Below, piece by piece: positions 40,021 through 49,346 of a DNA stretch of 64,000 nucleotides. The notes beneath the pieces are model-generated. The model did not search any database, was not told where the DNA came from, and was given only the letters and a program-made list of their open reading frames with translations. Source of the DNA: Pseudogemmobacter sp044142105 (GTDB lineage: Bacteria > Pseudomonadota > Alphaproteobacteria > Rhodobacterales > Rhodobacteraceae); the NCBI RefSeq assembly GCF_044142105.1, contig NZ_JBGTYM010000001.1:124001-188000 (forward strand), given 5' to 3'. Position 1 is the first letter of the stretch, and every line of letters begins with the position of its first letter. Position numbers and translations under genes: made by a program.

Positions 40021-40896
40021 ATGCGCCCCGTCACCTTCGCCGCCACCCAGTTCGCCTGTTCCTGGGATCTTCCCGCCAATGCCGATGCCGTCGAACGGGT
40101 TATCCGCGCCGCCGCCGCCAGGGGCGCGCAGGTCATCCTGGTGCAGGAGTTGTTCGAGGCCCCCTATTTCTGCATCGAGGAACGGGCCGAGTATTTCGCC
40201 CTGGCTCGCCCTGCCGAGGGCCATCCGCTGATCGCGCGCTTTCAGGCGCTGGCGAAAGAGCTGGGCGTGGTGTTGCCCTGTTCCTTCTTCGAACGCGCCG
40301 GGCAGGCGCATTTCAACAGCCTCGCCATGATCGACGCCGATGGGCGCAATCTGGGGATTTACCGCAAGAGCCATATTCCGCAGGGGCCGGGCTATGAGGA
40401 GAAATACTATTTCTCGCCCGGCGATACCGGCTTCAAGGTCTGGGACACCGCCTTCGGCCGCATCGGCGTGGCGATCTGCTGGGATCAGTGGTTCCCCGAA
40501 GCGGCGCGGTCCATGGCGTTGATGGGGGCCGAGGCGCTGCTTTATCCCACCGCCATCGGCTCGGAGCCGCCCAGCCCCGGCTATGACAGTGCCAGCCATT
40601 GGGAGATGGTGATGCGCGGCCATGCGGCGGCGAACATCATGCCGGTGATCGCCTCGAACCGGATCGGGCGTGAAGAGGCGCCGGGTGGCACGGAGGTGAC
40701 CTTCTATGGCTCAAGCTTCATCGCCGACCAGACCGGGGCGGTGCTGGCAAAGGCGGGGCGCGTGGAGGAGGAGGTGCTGGTGGCGATGGTCGATCTTGAC
40801 GCCATCGCCGCGCTACGGGCCAGCTGGGGCCTGTTCCGCGACCGGCGGGTAGAGCTTTACGGGCGTATCGCTTCGCTGGACGGTCAGAGCCGGTAG
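40021..40896 (+). CDS. aguB: N-carbamoylputrescine amidase
   Basis: Nitrilase-fold enzyme that hydrolyses N-carbamoylputrescine to putrescine, CO2 and ammonia, the last step of the arginine-agmatine route. 291 residues, normal length. The Glu-Lys-Cys triad is E43 (LVQELFEAPYFC), K116 (YRKSHIPQGPGYEEKYYFSPG) and C153 (VAICWDQWFPEAAR), and the local sequences match AguB rather than other nitrilases. No agmatine deiminase is next to it. Together with the decarboxylase at 35.3 kb the organism would have two routes to putrescine. Its end overlaps the opposite-strand DUF1624 gene by 13 bases. Confidence 0.94.
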   Translation: MRPVTFAATQFACSWDLPANADAVERVIRAAAARGAQVILVQELFEAPYFCIEERAEYFALARPAEGHPLIARFQALAKELGVVLPCSFFERAGQAHFNSLAMIDADGRNLGIYRKSHIPQGPGYEEKYYFSPGDTGFKVWDTAFGRIGVAICWDQWFPEAARSMALMGAEALLYPTAIGSEPPSPGYDSASHWEMVMRGHAAANIMPVIASNRIGREEAPGGTEVTFYGSSFIADQTGAVLAKAGRVEEEVLVAMVDLDAIAALRASWGLFRDRRVELYGRIASLDGQSR

Positions 40897-41618
40897 CTCA
40901 GCCAGGTCGCGGCAAAGACAAGACCGATCAGCACCGGCTGGTGGATCAGGTAGATCGCCAGCGTGTGTTTTCCGGGCCAGGCGAGGCGGCGCAGCAGCGG
41001 CGTCTCGGCGGGCCAGTGGCGCAACCTGTCCCACAGACCCAGATGCTGGAGGACCCGGCCCGTCGCGATCCCGGCCAGGAAGGGCGCGGCCCAGGGGAAG
41101 AAGGGTTCGAAATCGGGGGTCAGGGGGCGGTAATCGGCGAGCCCGGTCCAGACCAGCCAGCCACCAAAGGCGGGGTGGCTGAAGACATAGGGCAGGGTGA
41201 AGATCGCCGCCGCCACCGCCAGCGTGACCAGCGCAGGCAGGCGCAGGAAAGCCAGTCCCAGCAGGCTTGACACCGCAATGGAATGCAGGATGCCGTAGAA
41301 GATCGGTGTGCCGGGCATGGCCAGCGCGCTGGCGCCGGTCACCAGGCAAGCCGCCGCGACGATCTTGCCCAAGCGGTGCCAGAAGGCGGGCCATCGGATG
41401 CCCGCGCCATGGGCAAGCCAAAGCGACACCCCGGCGAGGAAGACGAAAGAGCCGGCGGTGAGCCGCGCGTGATACCAGAACCAGCCCGTGACCGAGGTAT
41501 AGGGCGGCACCCAGCCGAACAGATCAAGGTCATAGGTGAAATGGAACGTCACCATGCCCAGAAGCGCCAGCGTCCGCGCCAGATCCAGCGCGAGGATGCG
41601 CCCCTTGCCTTCGGACAT
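40884..41618 (-). CDS. DUF1624 / heparan-alpha-glucosaminide N-acetyltransferase-like membrane protein
   Basis: 244 residues with about seven membrane helices. The opening RILALDLARTLALLGMVTFHFTYDLDLFGW carries the DUF1624 signature (D..R..A...M...H...DL), and HTLAIYLIHQPVLIGLVF closes the protein. Members are membrane acyltransferases or of unknown role. The start ATG 41616-41618 has AGGAG six bases upstream. It lies downstream of gltA on the same strand but behind a terminator, so it is probably separate. Confidence 0.88.
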   Translation of the reverse strand: MSEGKGRILALDLARTLALLGMVTFHFTYDLDLFGWVPPYTSVTGWFWYHARLTAGSFVFLAGVSLWLAHGAGIRWPAFWHRLGKIVAAACLVTGASALAMPGTPIFYGILHSIAVSSLLGLAFLRLPALVTLAVAAAIFTLPYVFSHPAFGGWLVWTGLADYRPLTPDFEPFFPWAAPFLAGIATGRVLQHLGLWDRLRHWPAETPLLRRLAWPGKHTLAIYLIHQPVLIGLVFAATWLSYRL

Positions 41619-41681
41619 GGCCTGCTCCTGCCCCGTTCGGCCCCTGATTGCGCCATCGGTCAGGCCAGGGCAAGTCAAATG

Positions 41682-41707
41682 AAAAGGGCGACCCTAGGGC
41701 CGCCCTT
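41682..41707 (-). terminator. Intrinsic terminator of gltA
   Basis: Minus strand AAGGGCG / CGCCCTT stem (arms 41701-41707 and 41684-41690) with a CCCTAGGG palindrome in the loop and a TTTTCATTT tail, 24 bases after the gltA stop. Confidence 0.65.
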
Positions 41708-41730
41708 CAAGAGATCGCGATGCAAGGTCC

Positions 41731-43020
41731 TCAGCGGTGGCGCAGATCGACATAGTCGCGCTTGACCGGCCCGACATAGAGCTGGCGCGGACGGCCGATC
41801 TTGAGCGCCGGATCGGCGATCATTTCCTTCCATTGCGAGATCCAGCCCACGGTGCGCGAGATCGCGAAGATCGGCGTGAACATCGAGGTGGGGAAGCCCA
41901 TCGCCTCGAGGATGATGCCCGAGTAGAAATCGACATTCGGATACAGCTTCTTCGAGATGAAATATTCATCCGAGAGCGCGATCCGCTCCAGCTCCTTGGC
42001 GACCTGGAGCAGCGGGTTGTTGTGGGCCCCCAGCAGCTCCAGCACCTCGTCGGCGGATTCCTTCATCACCTTGGCGCGCGGGTCGAAATTCTTGTAGACG
42101 CGATGGCCGAAGCCCATCAGGCGGAAGCCCGAATTCTTGTCCTTGGCCTTCTCGATGTATTCCGGGATGCGGTCGACCGTGCCGATTTCGCGCAGCATTT
42201 CCAGGCAGGCCTGGTTGGCGCCGCCATGGGCCGGGCCCCAGAGGCAGGCAATGCCGGCGGCGATGCAGGCAAAGGGGTTTGCCCCCGACGAGCCCGCCAG
42301 ACGCACGGTCGAGGTCGAGGCGTTCTGCTCATGATCCGCATGCAGCATCATGATGCGGTCCATCGCCTTTTCCAGCACGGGCGAGACCACATAATCCTCG
42401 GCCGGGACGGCGAAGCACATGTTCAGGAAATTGCCGGCATAGGAGAGGCTGTTCTTCGGATAGACGAAGGGCTGGCCGATTGAATATTTGTAGGCCATGG
42501 CCGCGATGGTCGGAAGTTTGGCGATCATGCGGATCGCAGCCACTTCGCGCTGCCAGGGATCGGTGATGTCGGTCGAGTCGTGATAGAAGGCCGCCATGGC
42601 CCCAACCACGCCCACCATCGTCGCCATCGGATGGGCATCGCGGCGGAACCCGCGGAAGAAATAGTGCATCTGTTCATGCACCATCGTGTGCTTGGTCACG
42701 CGGTCCGAGAAATCGGCCAGTTGGTCCTGCGTCGGCAGCTCGCCGTAAAGCAGCAGATAGCAGCATTCCAGATAGCTCGACTTCTCGGCCAATTGTTCGA
42801 TGGGATAGCCGCGGTAGAGCAGTTCGCCCACATCGCCGTCGATATAGGTGATCGTCGACTCGCAGGAAGCGGTCGAAGTGAAGCCCGGATCGTAGGTGAA
42901 GACATCGGCCTCGCCGTAGAGCTTGCGGATGTCGAGAACATCCGGCCCTGCGGTCGGCGACATGACTGGCAGATCGAAGTTTTTCCCGTCAAGCGTCAAG
43001 GTGGCTTTGCGGTTTGACAT
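41731..43020 (-). CDS. gltA: Citrate synthase (type II)
   Basis: First step of the TCA cycle. 429 residues, the size of the hexameric, NADH-sensitive type. Active-site blocks: LHADHEQNASTSTVRL, GPAHGGANQACLEML with the first catalytic His, FGHRVYKNFDPRAKVM with the second, and the Asp in NVDFYSGIILEAMG; R in ISRTVGWISQWKEM. The N-terminal domain (ATLTLDGKNFDLPVMSPTAGPDVLDIRKLY) belongs to this type. The start ATG 43018-43020 follows GGGGAATGTGCCT. gltX lies upstream on the same strand with 107 bases between. Confidence 0.98.
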   Translation of the reverse strand: MSNRKATLTLDGKNFDLPVMSPTAGPDVLDIRKLYGEADVFTYDPGFTSTASCESTITYIDGDVGELLYRGYPIEQLAEKSSYLECCYLLLYGELPTQDQLADFSDRVTKHTMVHEQMHYFFRGFRRDAHPMATMVGVVGAMAAFYHDSTDITDPWQREVAAIRMIAKLPTIAAMAYKYSIGQPFVYPKNSLSYAGNFLNMCFAVPAEDYVVSPVLEKAMDRIMMLHADHEQNASTSTVRLAGSSGANPFACIAAGIACLWGPAHGGANQACLEMLREIGTVDRIPEYIEKAKDKNSGFRLMGFGHRVYKNFDPRAKVMKESADEVLELLGAHNNPLLQVAKELERIALSDEYFISKKLYPNVDFYSGIILEAMGFPTSMFTPIFAISRTVGWISQWKEMIADPALKIGRPRQLYVGPVKRDYVDLRHR

Positions 43021-43127
43021 AGGCACATTCCCCGTTCTGGGCCGGTCGCGCGGCAGCGCGGCGTCCGGCCGGTGGCCAAATCTCGTGCCCCCGTCCAGGA
43101 GCAGGCGCAAGGCTGCGGGGACGCGCG

Positions 43128-44537
43128 CTAGTGGGCGGCGGCGTCCGTCAGCCGTGCAATCGTTTCGTCCCGACCGATGGCAAGCATCATGTCATAGACC
43201 GAAGGTGTCACGCTGCGACCGGCAAGGGCGGCACGCAGCGGCGCTGCAAGCTTGCCGAATCCAATGCCGTTCTCAGCCGCGATTCCGGTCAGAATGGGTT
43301 CTAGCGACTCTTTCGTCCAGTGAGCATTTTGCAGGCGCGGCGTCAAGGACTTCAGTATACCACGGGATACCGTATCGAGCGAAGCTTCGGCTTTCTCATC
43401 GCGCGAGACGGGCCGGTCGATCAGCGAAAATCTCGCTTTTTCAATAAGTTCCGGGAAAGTCTTCGCGCGTTCCTTGAGCGCGTCCATCGCGATGGACATG
43501 CGATCGCGCTGCGGGGCGGTCAGCGCCGGTTGGCCGGTCTCTGCCAAGAAAGCTTCCAGTTCTTGCAGCAGTGCAGCATTGCCCATCATCGCGATATGAT
43601 GGCCACAAGTGTTTTCCAACTTCTTGAAATCCAGCCGCGCCGGTGCCCGCCCGATGCCTTCCAGCGTGAAGGCAGCCTTCGCCTCTTCGGTCGAGAATAT
43701 CTCCATGTCGCCACTGGCCCAGCCCAGACGGGTCAGATAATTGCGCATCCCCGCTGCCGGGTAGCCCATGGCCTGATATTCCTCGAGTCCGGTCGCGCCA
43801 TGGCGCTTGGACAGTTTTTTGCCATCTGGGCCGTGGATCAGCGGGATATGGGCCCAGACCGGCACGGCCCAGCCCATCGCGTCATAGACCATCTGCTGGC
43901 GGGCGGCGTTGTTCAGGTGGTCGTCGCCGCGGATCACATGAGTCACGCCCATGTCATGGTCGTCAACCACGACGGCCAGCATATAGGTCGGCGTGCCGTC
44001 CGAGCGCAGCACGATCATGTCGTCCAGGGTCTCGTTGCGGATGGTCACGTCGCCCTGCACCTGATCGCGGATCACCGTCTCGCCACTGCGGGGCGCCTTC
44101 ATGCGGATCACATAGGGCGCGCCGGTGGGATAAGTTTCTGGGGCGGCGTCGCGCCAGGGCGACAGGAAGACCGGATAGCTGACGCCGCGCGCCTTTTCCG
44201 CTTCGCGGAAGGCCTCGATCTCGGCGGCGGTCGAGAAGCAGCGATAGGCGGTGCCGCGGGTCAGCATCTCATGCGCGACCTCGGCATGGCGGTCCTTGCG
44301 TTCGAACTGGCTGACGACATCGCCATCCCAGTCAAGGCCAAGCCAGGTGAGACCTTTCAGGATCGCGGCAGTCGCCTCGGGGGTGGAACGTTCGCGGTCG
44401 GTATCTTCGATGCGCAGCAGGAATTTCCCGCCGCGGCCGCGGGCGAAGAGCCAGTTGAATAGCGCGGTTCGTGCGCCGCCGATATGAAGATAGCCCGTCG
44501 GAGAGGGGGCGAAGCGGGTGACGATCTCGGCGGCCAT
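43128..44537 (-). CDS. gltX: Glutamyl-tRNA synthetase
   Basis: Charges tRNA(Glu), and in organisms with GatCAB often also tRNA(Gln), which fits gatB at 24.5 kb. 469 residues. The HIGH motif is in RFAPSPTGYLHIGGARTALFN and KMSKS is KKLSKRHGATGLEEY. The C-terminal anticodon-binding part (roughly residues 357-430, bases 43250-43470) is clearly lower in GC (about 55%) than the N-terminal half. The start ATG 44535-44537 gives MAAEIVTRFAPSPTG; ATG 44564 is in frame. It is divergent from comEC. Confidence 0.97.
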   Translation of the reverse strand: MAAEIVTRFAPSPTGYLHIGGARTALFNWLFARGRGGKFLLRIEDTDRERSTPEATAAILKGLTWLGLDWDGDVVSQFERKDRHAEVAHEMLTRGTAYRCFSTAAEIEAFREAEKARGVSYPVFLSPWRDAAPETYPTGAPYVIRMKAPRSGETVIRDQVQGDVTIRNETLDDMIVLRSDGTPTYMLAVVVDDHDMGVTHVIRGDDHLNNAARQQMVYDAMGWAVPVWAHIPLIHGPDGKKLSKRHGATGLEEYQAMGYPAAGMRNYLTRLGWASGDMEIFSTEEAKAAFTLEGIGRAPARLDFKKLENTCGHHIAMMGNAALLQELEAFLAETGQPALTAPQRDRMSIAMDALKERAKTFPELIEKARFSLIDRPVSRDEKAEASLDTVSRGILKSLTPRLQNAHWTKESLEPILTGIAAENGIGFGKLAAPLRAALAGRSVTPSVYDMMLAIGRDETIARLTDAAAH

Positions 44538-44688
44538 GGACGAAGTTAACCTTTCGGAAACCATGACGCGGCAGGCTGGGGCGCGAAACGGCGCGGGCCG
44601 GACGGCATCAAGGCGCAATGGTGGGGCGCGGTGTTCAAGCGCGGGGCACTTGGCGCGCATTTAGACGGGAGGCGGGGGGAAGGGCAAG

Positions 44689-46815
44689 GTGTCGGTCGGG
44701 GTGGACCAAATCGCACGGGGGCTGCTGGGGCCGTTGCGGGCCGTGCAGGCGGCGCGCGGGGAACTGTTCCCCTTTGCCGCCGTGGCGATCGGCATCGGCA
44801 TCGGCACCTGGTTCGGCTGGCCGCATGAGCCGGGTATTGCGGCCTATGCCGCGGGTCTTGGGCTTTTTCTTCTGGGCCTGGCGCTTCTTCGGCGCGGGGC
44901 AGAGTTGTTGCGGCCCTTGGGCGGCTTTGCGGCGGCGCTGGCGCTTGGGTTTCTGGCCGCCGGTCTGCGGGCGCAATGGCAGGACGCGCCCATGCTGACC
45001 TTCCGCTATTTCGGCCCGGTCGAGGGCCGGGTGATCGAAATCGATCGGTCCGGCTCGGATGCGCTGCGGATGACGCTGGACCAGGTGGTGCTGGAAAACC
45101 TGCCTCCCGCCCGCACACCGCTGCGGGTGCGCGTGTCGCTTCATGGCGACCCGATGCATGATCCGCAGCCGGGCGAAACCGTGATGGTCACCGCATCCCT
45201 GGCCGCGCCGGAGGGCGCGGTCGAGCCGGGAGGCTTCGATTTCCGCCGCATGGCCTATTTCGAGCGATTGGGGGCGGTGGGCTACACGCGCAACCCGGTC
45301 ATGCTGCTGGAACCGCCGGGGCGTGGCGAGGCCTGGATCGGGCGGCTGCGCGCCTATCTGTCGGCCTATATGAAGGCGGCGATTCCGGGCGAAGCGGGGG
45401 CCTTTGCCTCGGGGTCGATGACAGGGGACCGGTCCGGGATAAGCCAGGCCACGGTCGAGGCGCTGCGCGACAGTTCGCTTGCCCATCTTCTGGCGATTTC
45501 GGGGATGAATCTCGCTTTCCTCGTGGGTTTCGTTTTCATGCTTCTGCGCACGGCGATTGCGGCGGTTCCGGTGCTGGCGGTGCGGGTTCACGCCAAGAAG
45601 GTCTCGGCCGTGGTGTCGCTGGCGGTGGCGCTGTTCTATCTGCTTCTGTCCGGGGCCAATGTGGCGACCGAACGGGCCTTCGTGATGGTCTGTGTGATGC
45701 TGGGCGCGGTGCTTCTGGACCGGCGGGCGATCACGCTGCGCTCGGCGGCGCTGGCGGCGGCGGTGCTGCTCTTGTGGCAGCCGGAGGTATTGCTGGCGCC
45801 GGGTTTCCAGATGTCGATGGCGGCGACGGTGGCTTTGGTGGCGGGGTTTCAGGCGCTGGACCGGGGCGTGATGCTGGGGCGCTGGCCGCGCTGGACCCTG
45901 CCCGCGTTCACGCTGATCGCCAGTTCCGCCATCGCGGGCGTCGCGACCGCACCCTTCGCGGCGGCGCATTTCAACCGCTTCACCGATTACGGTTTCGTCG
46001 CCAACCTGCTGACGGTGCCGGTGATGGGTGTGGTGATGCCGCTAGGCGCGCTTGCCGTGCTGCTGGCGCCCTTTGGTCTTGCGGGGCTGCCCCTTTGGGC
46101 GATGGGCCTGTGCTGCGACTGGATTCTTGCCGTCGCCTATCGGGTGGCGGGAATGGAAGGCTCGGTCACCGGCATCGCCGCGCCGGGCCAGGGGGTACTG
46201 GCGGTGCTGGCTCTGGGCGCGCTGTGGTTGATCCTTTGGCCCGGCCGGGCAAGGCTGGCTGGGCTGGCACCCGTGATCATGGCTCTGGCGATCTGGCCGC
46301 TTGAGGCGCGTCCCGATCTGCTGATCTCGGGCGATGGACGGCTGCTGGGCATGATGGGGCCGGAGGGGCGGGCCTTGTCGGCGGCGAAGGGCGGCGGGTT
46401 TGCCGCGCAGAACTGGCTGGAGAATGACGGCGATCTGGTCGCGCAGGAGGTGGCGGCGGCGCGTCCAGGTTTCACCGGGCCGAAAGGCGCGCGCGCATTC
46501 GCCTTTGCCGGGCTGACGGGGGTGGCGCTGTCGGGCAAGGGGGCCGAGGCGGCGCTGCCTGCTGCCTGCGCCGGGCATGATCTGGTGGTGATCGCAGTGG
46601 CGCTTGCGCCGGGCGCGGCGCCGGAAGGATGCCGGGTGATCGATCAGCGCCTGTTGGCCCAGACCGGGCCTCTGGCGCTGCGGGTCAGCGAACAGGCAAT
46701 CACGGTCGAAGCGGCGCGCGAGGGCGGGCGGATCTGGTCGGGAAAACCGATGGACTCAGCGCTGATCGCAGGCTTGCTGCCAGAGCCGCTGCGACTGGCC
46801 CAGGCGGCGCCGTAG
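44689..46815 (+). CDS. comEC: ComEC/Rec2-family DNA-uptake membrane channel
   Basis: 708 residues. N-terminal DUF4131 region (ELFPFAAVAIGIGIGTWFGW... with an OB-like GRVIEIDRSGSDALRMTLDQV), then the competence domain: GAFASGSMTGDRSGISQATVEALRDSSLAHLLAISGMNLAFLVGF is the hallmark block, followed by many membrane helices. The usual C-terminal metallo-beta-lactamase domain is reduced to a short region (LLISGDGRLLGMMGPEGRALS) without its metal motif, as in many alphaproteobacterial versions. In transformable or GTA-using species it moves single-stranded DNA across the inner membrane. The start is GTG 44689 after GGGGGAAGGG. Confidence 0.94.
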   Translation: MSVGVDQIARGLLGPLRAVQAARGELFPFAAVAIGIGIGTWFGWPHEPGIAAYAAGLGLFLLGLALLRRGAELLRPLGGFAAALALGFLAAGLRAQWQDAPMLTFRYFGPVEGRVIEIDRSGSDALRMTLDQVVLENLPPARTPLRVRVSLHGDPMHDPQPGETVMVTASLAAPEGAVEPGGFDFRRMAYFERLGAVGYTRNPVMLLEPPGRGEAWIGRLRAYLSAYMKAAIPGEAGAFASGSMTGDRSGISQATVEALRDSSLAHLLAISGMNLAFLVGFVFMLLRTAIAAVPVLAVRVHAKKVSAVVSLAVALFYLLLSGANVATERAFVMVCVMLGAVLLDRRAITLRSAALAAAVLLLWQPEVLLAPGFQMSMAATVALVAGFQALDRGVMLGRWPRWTLPAFTLIASSAIAGVATAPFAAAHFNRFTDYGFVANLLTVPVMGVVMPLGALAVLLAPFGLAGLPLWAMGLCCDWILAVAYRVAGMEGSVTGIAAPGQGVLAVLALGALWLILWPGRARLAGLAPVIMALAIWPLEARPDLLISGDGRLLGMMGPEGRALSAAKGGGFAAQNWLENDGDLVAQEVAAARPGFTGPKGARAFAFAGLTGVALSGKGAEAALPAACAGHDLVVIAVALAPGAAPEGCRVIDQRLLAQTGPLALRVSEQAITVEAAREGGRIWSGKPMDSALIAGLLPEPLRLAQAAP

Positions 46816-46832
46816 GGCGGGGTTCCCCCGCC
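46816..46832. terminator. Hairpin between convergent comEC and lexA
   Basis: Perfect 7-bp stem GGCGGGG-TTC-CCCCGCC directly after the comEC stop and seven bases before the lexA stop. It can serve both genes. Confidence 0.65.
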
Positions 46833-46838
46833 GTGCGG

Positions 46839-47528
46839 TCAATAGCTGCGGATCAGCCCGACAAGGCGACCCTGAACCTTCACCAGATAATCCGGGAAGA
46901 CGCGGGTTTCATAGGCCGGGTTCGCCGCTTCCAGCGCGATCATGCCGCCGCGACGGCGGAAGCGCTTCAGCGTCGCCTCGTGATCTTCGACCAGAGCCAC
47001 GATGATATCGCCATTCTCGGCGGTGTCCTGTTCGCGGATCACCACGATGTCACCATCGTTGATCCCGGCCTCGATCATGGAATCGCCTTTGACTTCAAGC
47101 GCATAGTGATTGCCCCGGCCCGAGAGCATAGAGCCGGGCACCGCGACATGATGCGAGACTTCCGAGATCGCCTCGATCGGCACGCCGGCCGCGATGCGGC
47201 CCATCACCGGCAGTTCCAGTGCATGGACGGTGGTGACGGGCATTGCGTCGCGCGGCGGATCGACCTTGTCGCCCTTGATCACCTTGGGCGCGAAGCCCGC
47301 GGCTTTTTCCATCGCCTCGGGCAGCTTGATGATTTCCAAGGCGCGGGCGCGATGGGCAAGACGGCGGATGAAGCCGCGCTCTTCCAGCGCGGTGATCAGC
47401 CGGTGGATACCGGATTTCGAGCGCAGATCCAGCGCCTCTTTCATCTCGTCGAACGAGGGCGGCACGCCATCCGCCTCGGTCCGGGTCTTGATGAAGGTCA
47501 GAAGTTCAAGCTGTTTGCGCGTCAACAT
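46839..47528 (-). CDS. lexA: SOS repressor LexA
   Basis: Represses DNA-damage genes and inactivates itself by cleavage when RecA filaments form. 229 residues. N-terminal winged helix (MLTRKQLELLTFIKTRTEADGVPPSFDEM), a long linker and an S24 peptidase domain. The cleavage site is A114-G115 in MGRIAAGVPIE, the catalytic Ser is S150 (KGDSMIEAGINDGD) and the Lys is K188 (EATLKRF). A GTTC-N7-GTTC box 48 bases upstream shows autoregulation. The gene lies downstream of moeA but behind element E, so it has its own promoter. Confidence 0.98.
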   Translation of the reverse strand: MLTRKQLELLTFIKTRTEADGVPPSFDEMKEALDLRSKSGIHRLITALEERGFIRRLAHRARALEIIKLPEAMEKAAGFAPKVIKGDKVDPPRDAMPVTTVHALELPVMGRIAAGVPIEAISEVSHHVAVPGSMLSGRGNHYALEVKGDSMIEAGINDGDIVVIREQDTAENGDIIVALVEDHEATLKRFRRRGGMIALEAANPAYETRVFPDYLVKVQGRLVGLIRSY

Positions 47529-47575
47529 CGGCCCGGCCCCCGTTTCTGGGTCTTGGTCATAATCGTTAACGCAAT

Positions 47576-47590
47576 GTTCTGCCCGTGTTC
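47576..47590. promoter_or_regulatory. SOS box (LexA operator)
   Basis: GTTC-TGCCCGT-GTTC, the direct repeat GTTC-N7-GTTC used by LexA in Alphaproteobacteria, 48 bases upstream of the lexA start. Confidence 0.9.
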
Positions 47591-47639
47591 CCGGTTTGTG
47601 TCAAGACTTTTGGCGGTACGCCTGTGGATATGTCGCGCG

Positions 47640-47688
47640 ACGCCGCCGGCCTTCGCACCCCCGGGAGTATTTCGGGCGAGGTGAAGGG
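47640..47688 (+). repeat. Composite intergenic element E
   Basis: Core CCCCCGGGAGTATTTCGGGC then GAGGTGAAGGGC, beside a GC-rich segment with weak pairing. On the minus strand it follows the moeA stop by six bases and precedes the lexA promoter. Confidence 0.55.
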
Positions 47689-47693
47689 CAGGC

Positions 47694-48857
47694 TCAGAGG
47701 GGTAGGTAGGGGACGCTCTCTCCGGCCTGTGCCGGAGGGGCGGAAATCGGGCGGATCAGCAGGGCATTGGCTTCGGTCAGGATCGTGAGAAGCGCGCTGT
47801 CCTGTTTGTCGAAGGGCGTGATGTCCTGCCCGGTCCGGCGTGCGCGCATGTAATGGGTGCGCGGGCCATTGGCCGGGAGATCAGCGGCCAGGGTCGCGGT
47901 CAGCGGCTGGGGAAGGGGGGCGGGGTCGCCTTGCAGGGCGCGCAGCAAGGGCAAAAGGAAAAGGTGCCCGGTGACGATGGCCGAGACGGGGTTGCCGGGT
48001 AGGCCCAGCAGGATCGCGTCGCCCAGACGGCCCGCCATCAGCGGTTTGCCGGGGCGCATGGCGATTTTCCAGAAGGCGGGGGCGAGGCCCATCTCCTGCG
48101 TGACGCGACCGACAAGATCATGATCGCCGACCGAGGCGCCGCCGATCGTGACGATCACGTCGGCATCGGCGGCGCGGGACAGGGCTTCGCGCAGCGCCTC
48201 GGGGCGATCCGGGGCGATCGGCATCAGCCGCGCCTCCGCCCCCTCGGCCCGGGCCATTGCCTGAAGCGCAAAGGCGTTGGAGGCGATGATCTGGTCGGGG
48301 CCGGGGTCTTCGCCGGGCATCACAAGCTCATCCCCGGTGGCGATCAGCGCCACGACCGGGCGGCGCGCGACCGAGACGCGCGGCAGGTTCATCGCGGCGA
48401 GAAGGGCAAGGTCGGCCGGGCGCAGGCGGCGCGGCGCGAGGGCCGCACCAGCCGGGAAATCCTGGCCGCGCAGGCGGATATTGGCGCCGCTGTCTGTGCT
48501 GGTCAGGGTGATCCTGTCGCCGTCACGGCGCACATCTTCCTGAATGACCACGCGGGTTGCGCCAGCGGGAACAGGCGCGCCGGTGAAAATGCGCACGGCC
48601 TGACCGGCGGCGAGGCTTCCGGCATAGCGGTGGCCGGCCCCGGCCTCGCCGATCACGGTGAAGCTGTCGCCCGGTTTGGGATCGCCCTGGACGGCGTATC
48701 CGTCCATGGCCGAGGTGTCGAAGGGCGGCTGGTCGCGGCGGGCAAGGGCGGGTTCGGCCATCCAGCGGCCCGCGGCTTGCGACAGAGGCACAGATTCGGC
48801 CGGCAGCAGCCGGGCGAGGGCGAGCAGACGGGCGGCGGCTTCCTCGACCGGGATCAT
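47694..48857 (-). CDS. moeA: Molybdopterin molybdenumtransferase MoeA
   Basis: Inserts molybdate into adenylylated molybdopterin to finish the cofactor. 387 residues. DQPPFDTSAMDGYAV is the N-terminal signature, IIASNAFALQAMARAEG and DADVIVTIGGASVGDHDLVG form the MoaB/Mog-like core, and MRPGKPLMAGRLGDAILLGLPGNPVSAIV the loop that holds the substrate. The start overlaps the moaC stop (ATGA). The enzyme is required for the molybdenum hydroxylase at 36.6 kb. Confidence 0.97.
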   Translation of the reverse strand: MIPVEEAAARLLALARLLPAESVPLSQAAGRWMAEPALARRDQPPFDTSAMDGYAVQGDPKPGDSFTVIGEAGAGHRYAGSLAAGQAVRIFTGAPVPAGATRVVIQEDVRRDGDRITLTSTDSGANIRLRGQDFPAGAALAPRRLRPADLALLAAMNLPRVSVARRPVVALIATGDELVMPGEDPGPDQIIASNAFALQAMARAEGAEARLMPIAPDRPEALREALSRAADADVIVTIGGASVGDHDLVGRVTQEMGLAPAFWKIAMRPGKPLMAGRLGDAILLGLPGNPVSAIVTGHLFLLPLLRALQGDPAPLPQPLTATLAADLPANGPRTHYMRARRTGQDITPFDKQDSALLTILTEANALLIRPISAPPAQAGESVPYLPL

Positions 48858-49342
48858 GGCTGGGCCTCATAGCGGCCCGACTTGCCGCCTTCCTTGACGA
48901 GAAGGCGTATCCCTTCGATCCGCATCGATTTCTCGACCGCCTTCACCATGTCATAGATGGTCAGGCAGGCCACGGTGACGGCGGTCAGCGCCTCCATCTC
49001 GACCCCGGTTTGGCCGCCGGTCTTGACGGTCGCCTCGACGCGGATGGCCGGGCGCACGGGATCGGGCGTCAGGTCCAGCGCGACCTTAGTGATGGGCAGC
49101 GGATGGCACAGCGGGATCAGGCTGGAGGTCTGTTTCGCCCCCATGATTCCGGCAAGCCGCGCTACGCCCAGAACGTCGCCCTTCTTCGCCTGGCCCGAAG
49201 TGATCAGGGCCAGCGTCTCGGGCGTCATCACGACGAAACCCTCGGCCGTCGCGCTGCGTGCGGTCACCGGCTTGTCGGAGACATCGACCATATGCGCGGC
49301 CCCCTGGGCGTCGAAATGGGTGAGGCCGGAGGGGTTCGCCAT
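48854..49342 (-). CDS. moaC: Cyclic pyranopterin monophosphate synthase MoaC
   Basis: Second enzyme of molybdenum cofactor synthesis. 162 residues, normal. LTHFDAQGAAHMVDVSDKPVTARSA is the N-terminal block, GIMGAKQTSSLIPLCHPLPITKV and VEMEALTAVTVACLTIYDMVKAVEK are the active-site blocks with the conserved Lys, His and Cys-rich surface. It follows trpC by four bases and overlaps moeA by four, so trpC-moaC-moeA should be one transcript, a known order in Rhodobacteraceae. Confidence 0.98.
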   Translation of the reverse strand: MANPSGLTHFDAQGAAHMVDVSDKPVTARSATAEGFVVMTPETLALITSGQAKKGDVLGVARLAGIMGAKQTSSLIPLCHPLPITKVALDLTPDPVRPAIRVEATVKTGGQTGVEMEALTAVTVACLTIYDMVKAVEKSMRIEGIRLLVKEGGKSGRYEAQP

Positions 49343-49346
49343 GGCG

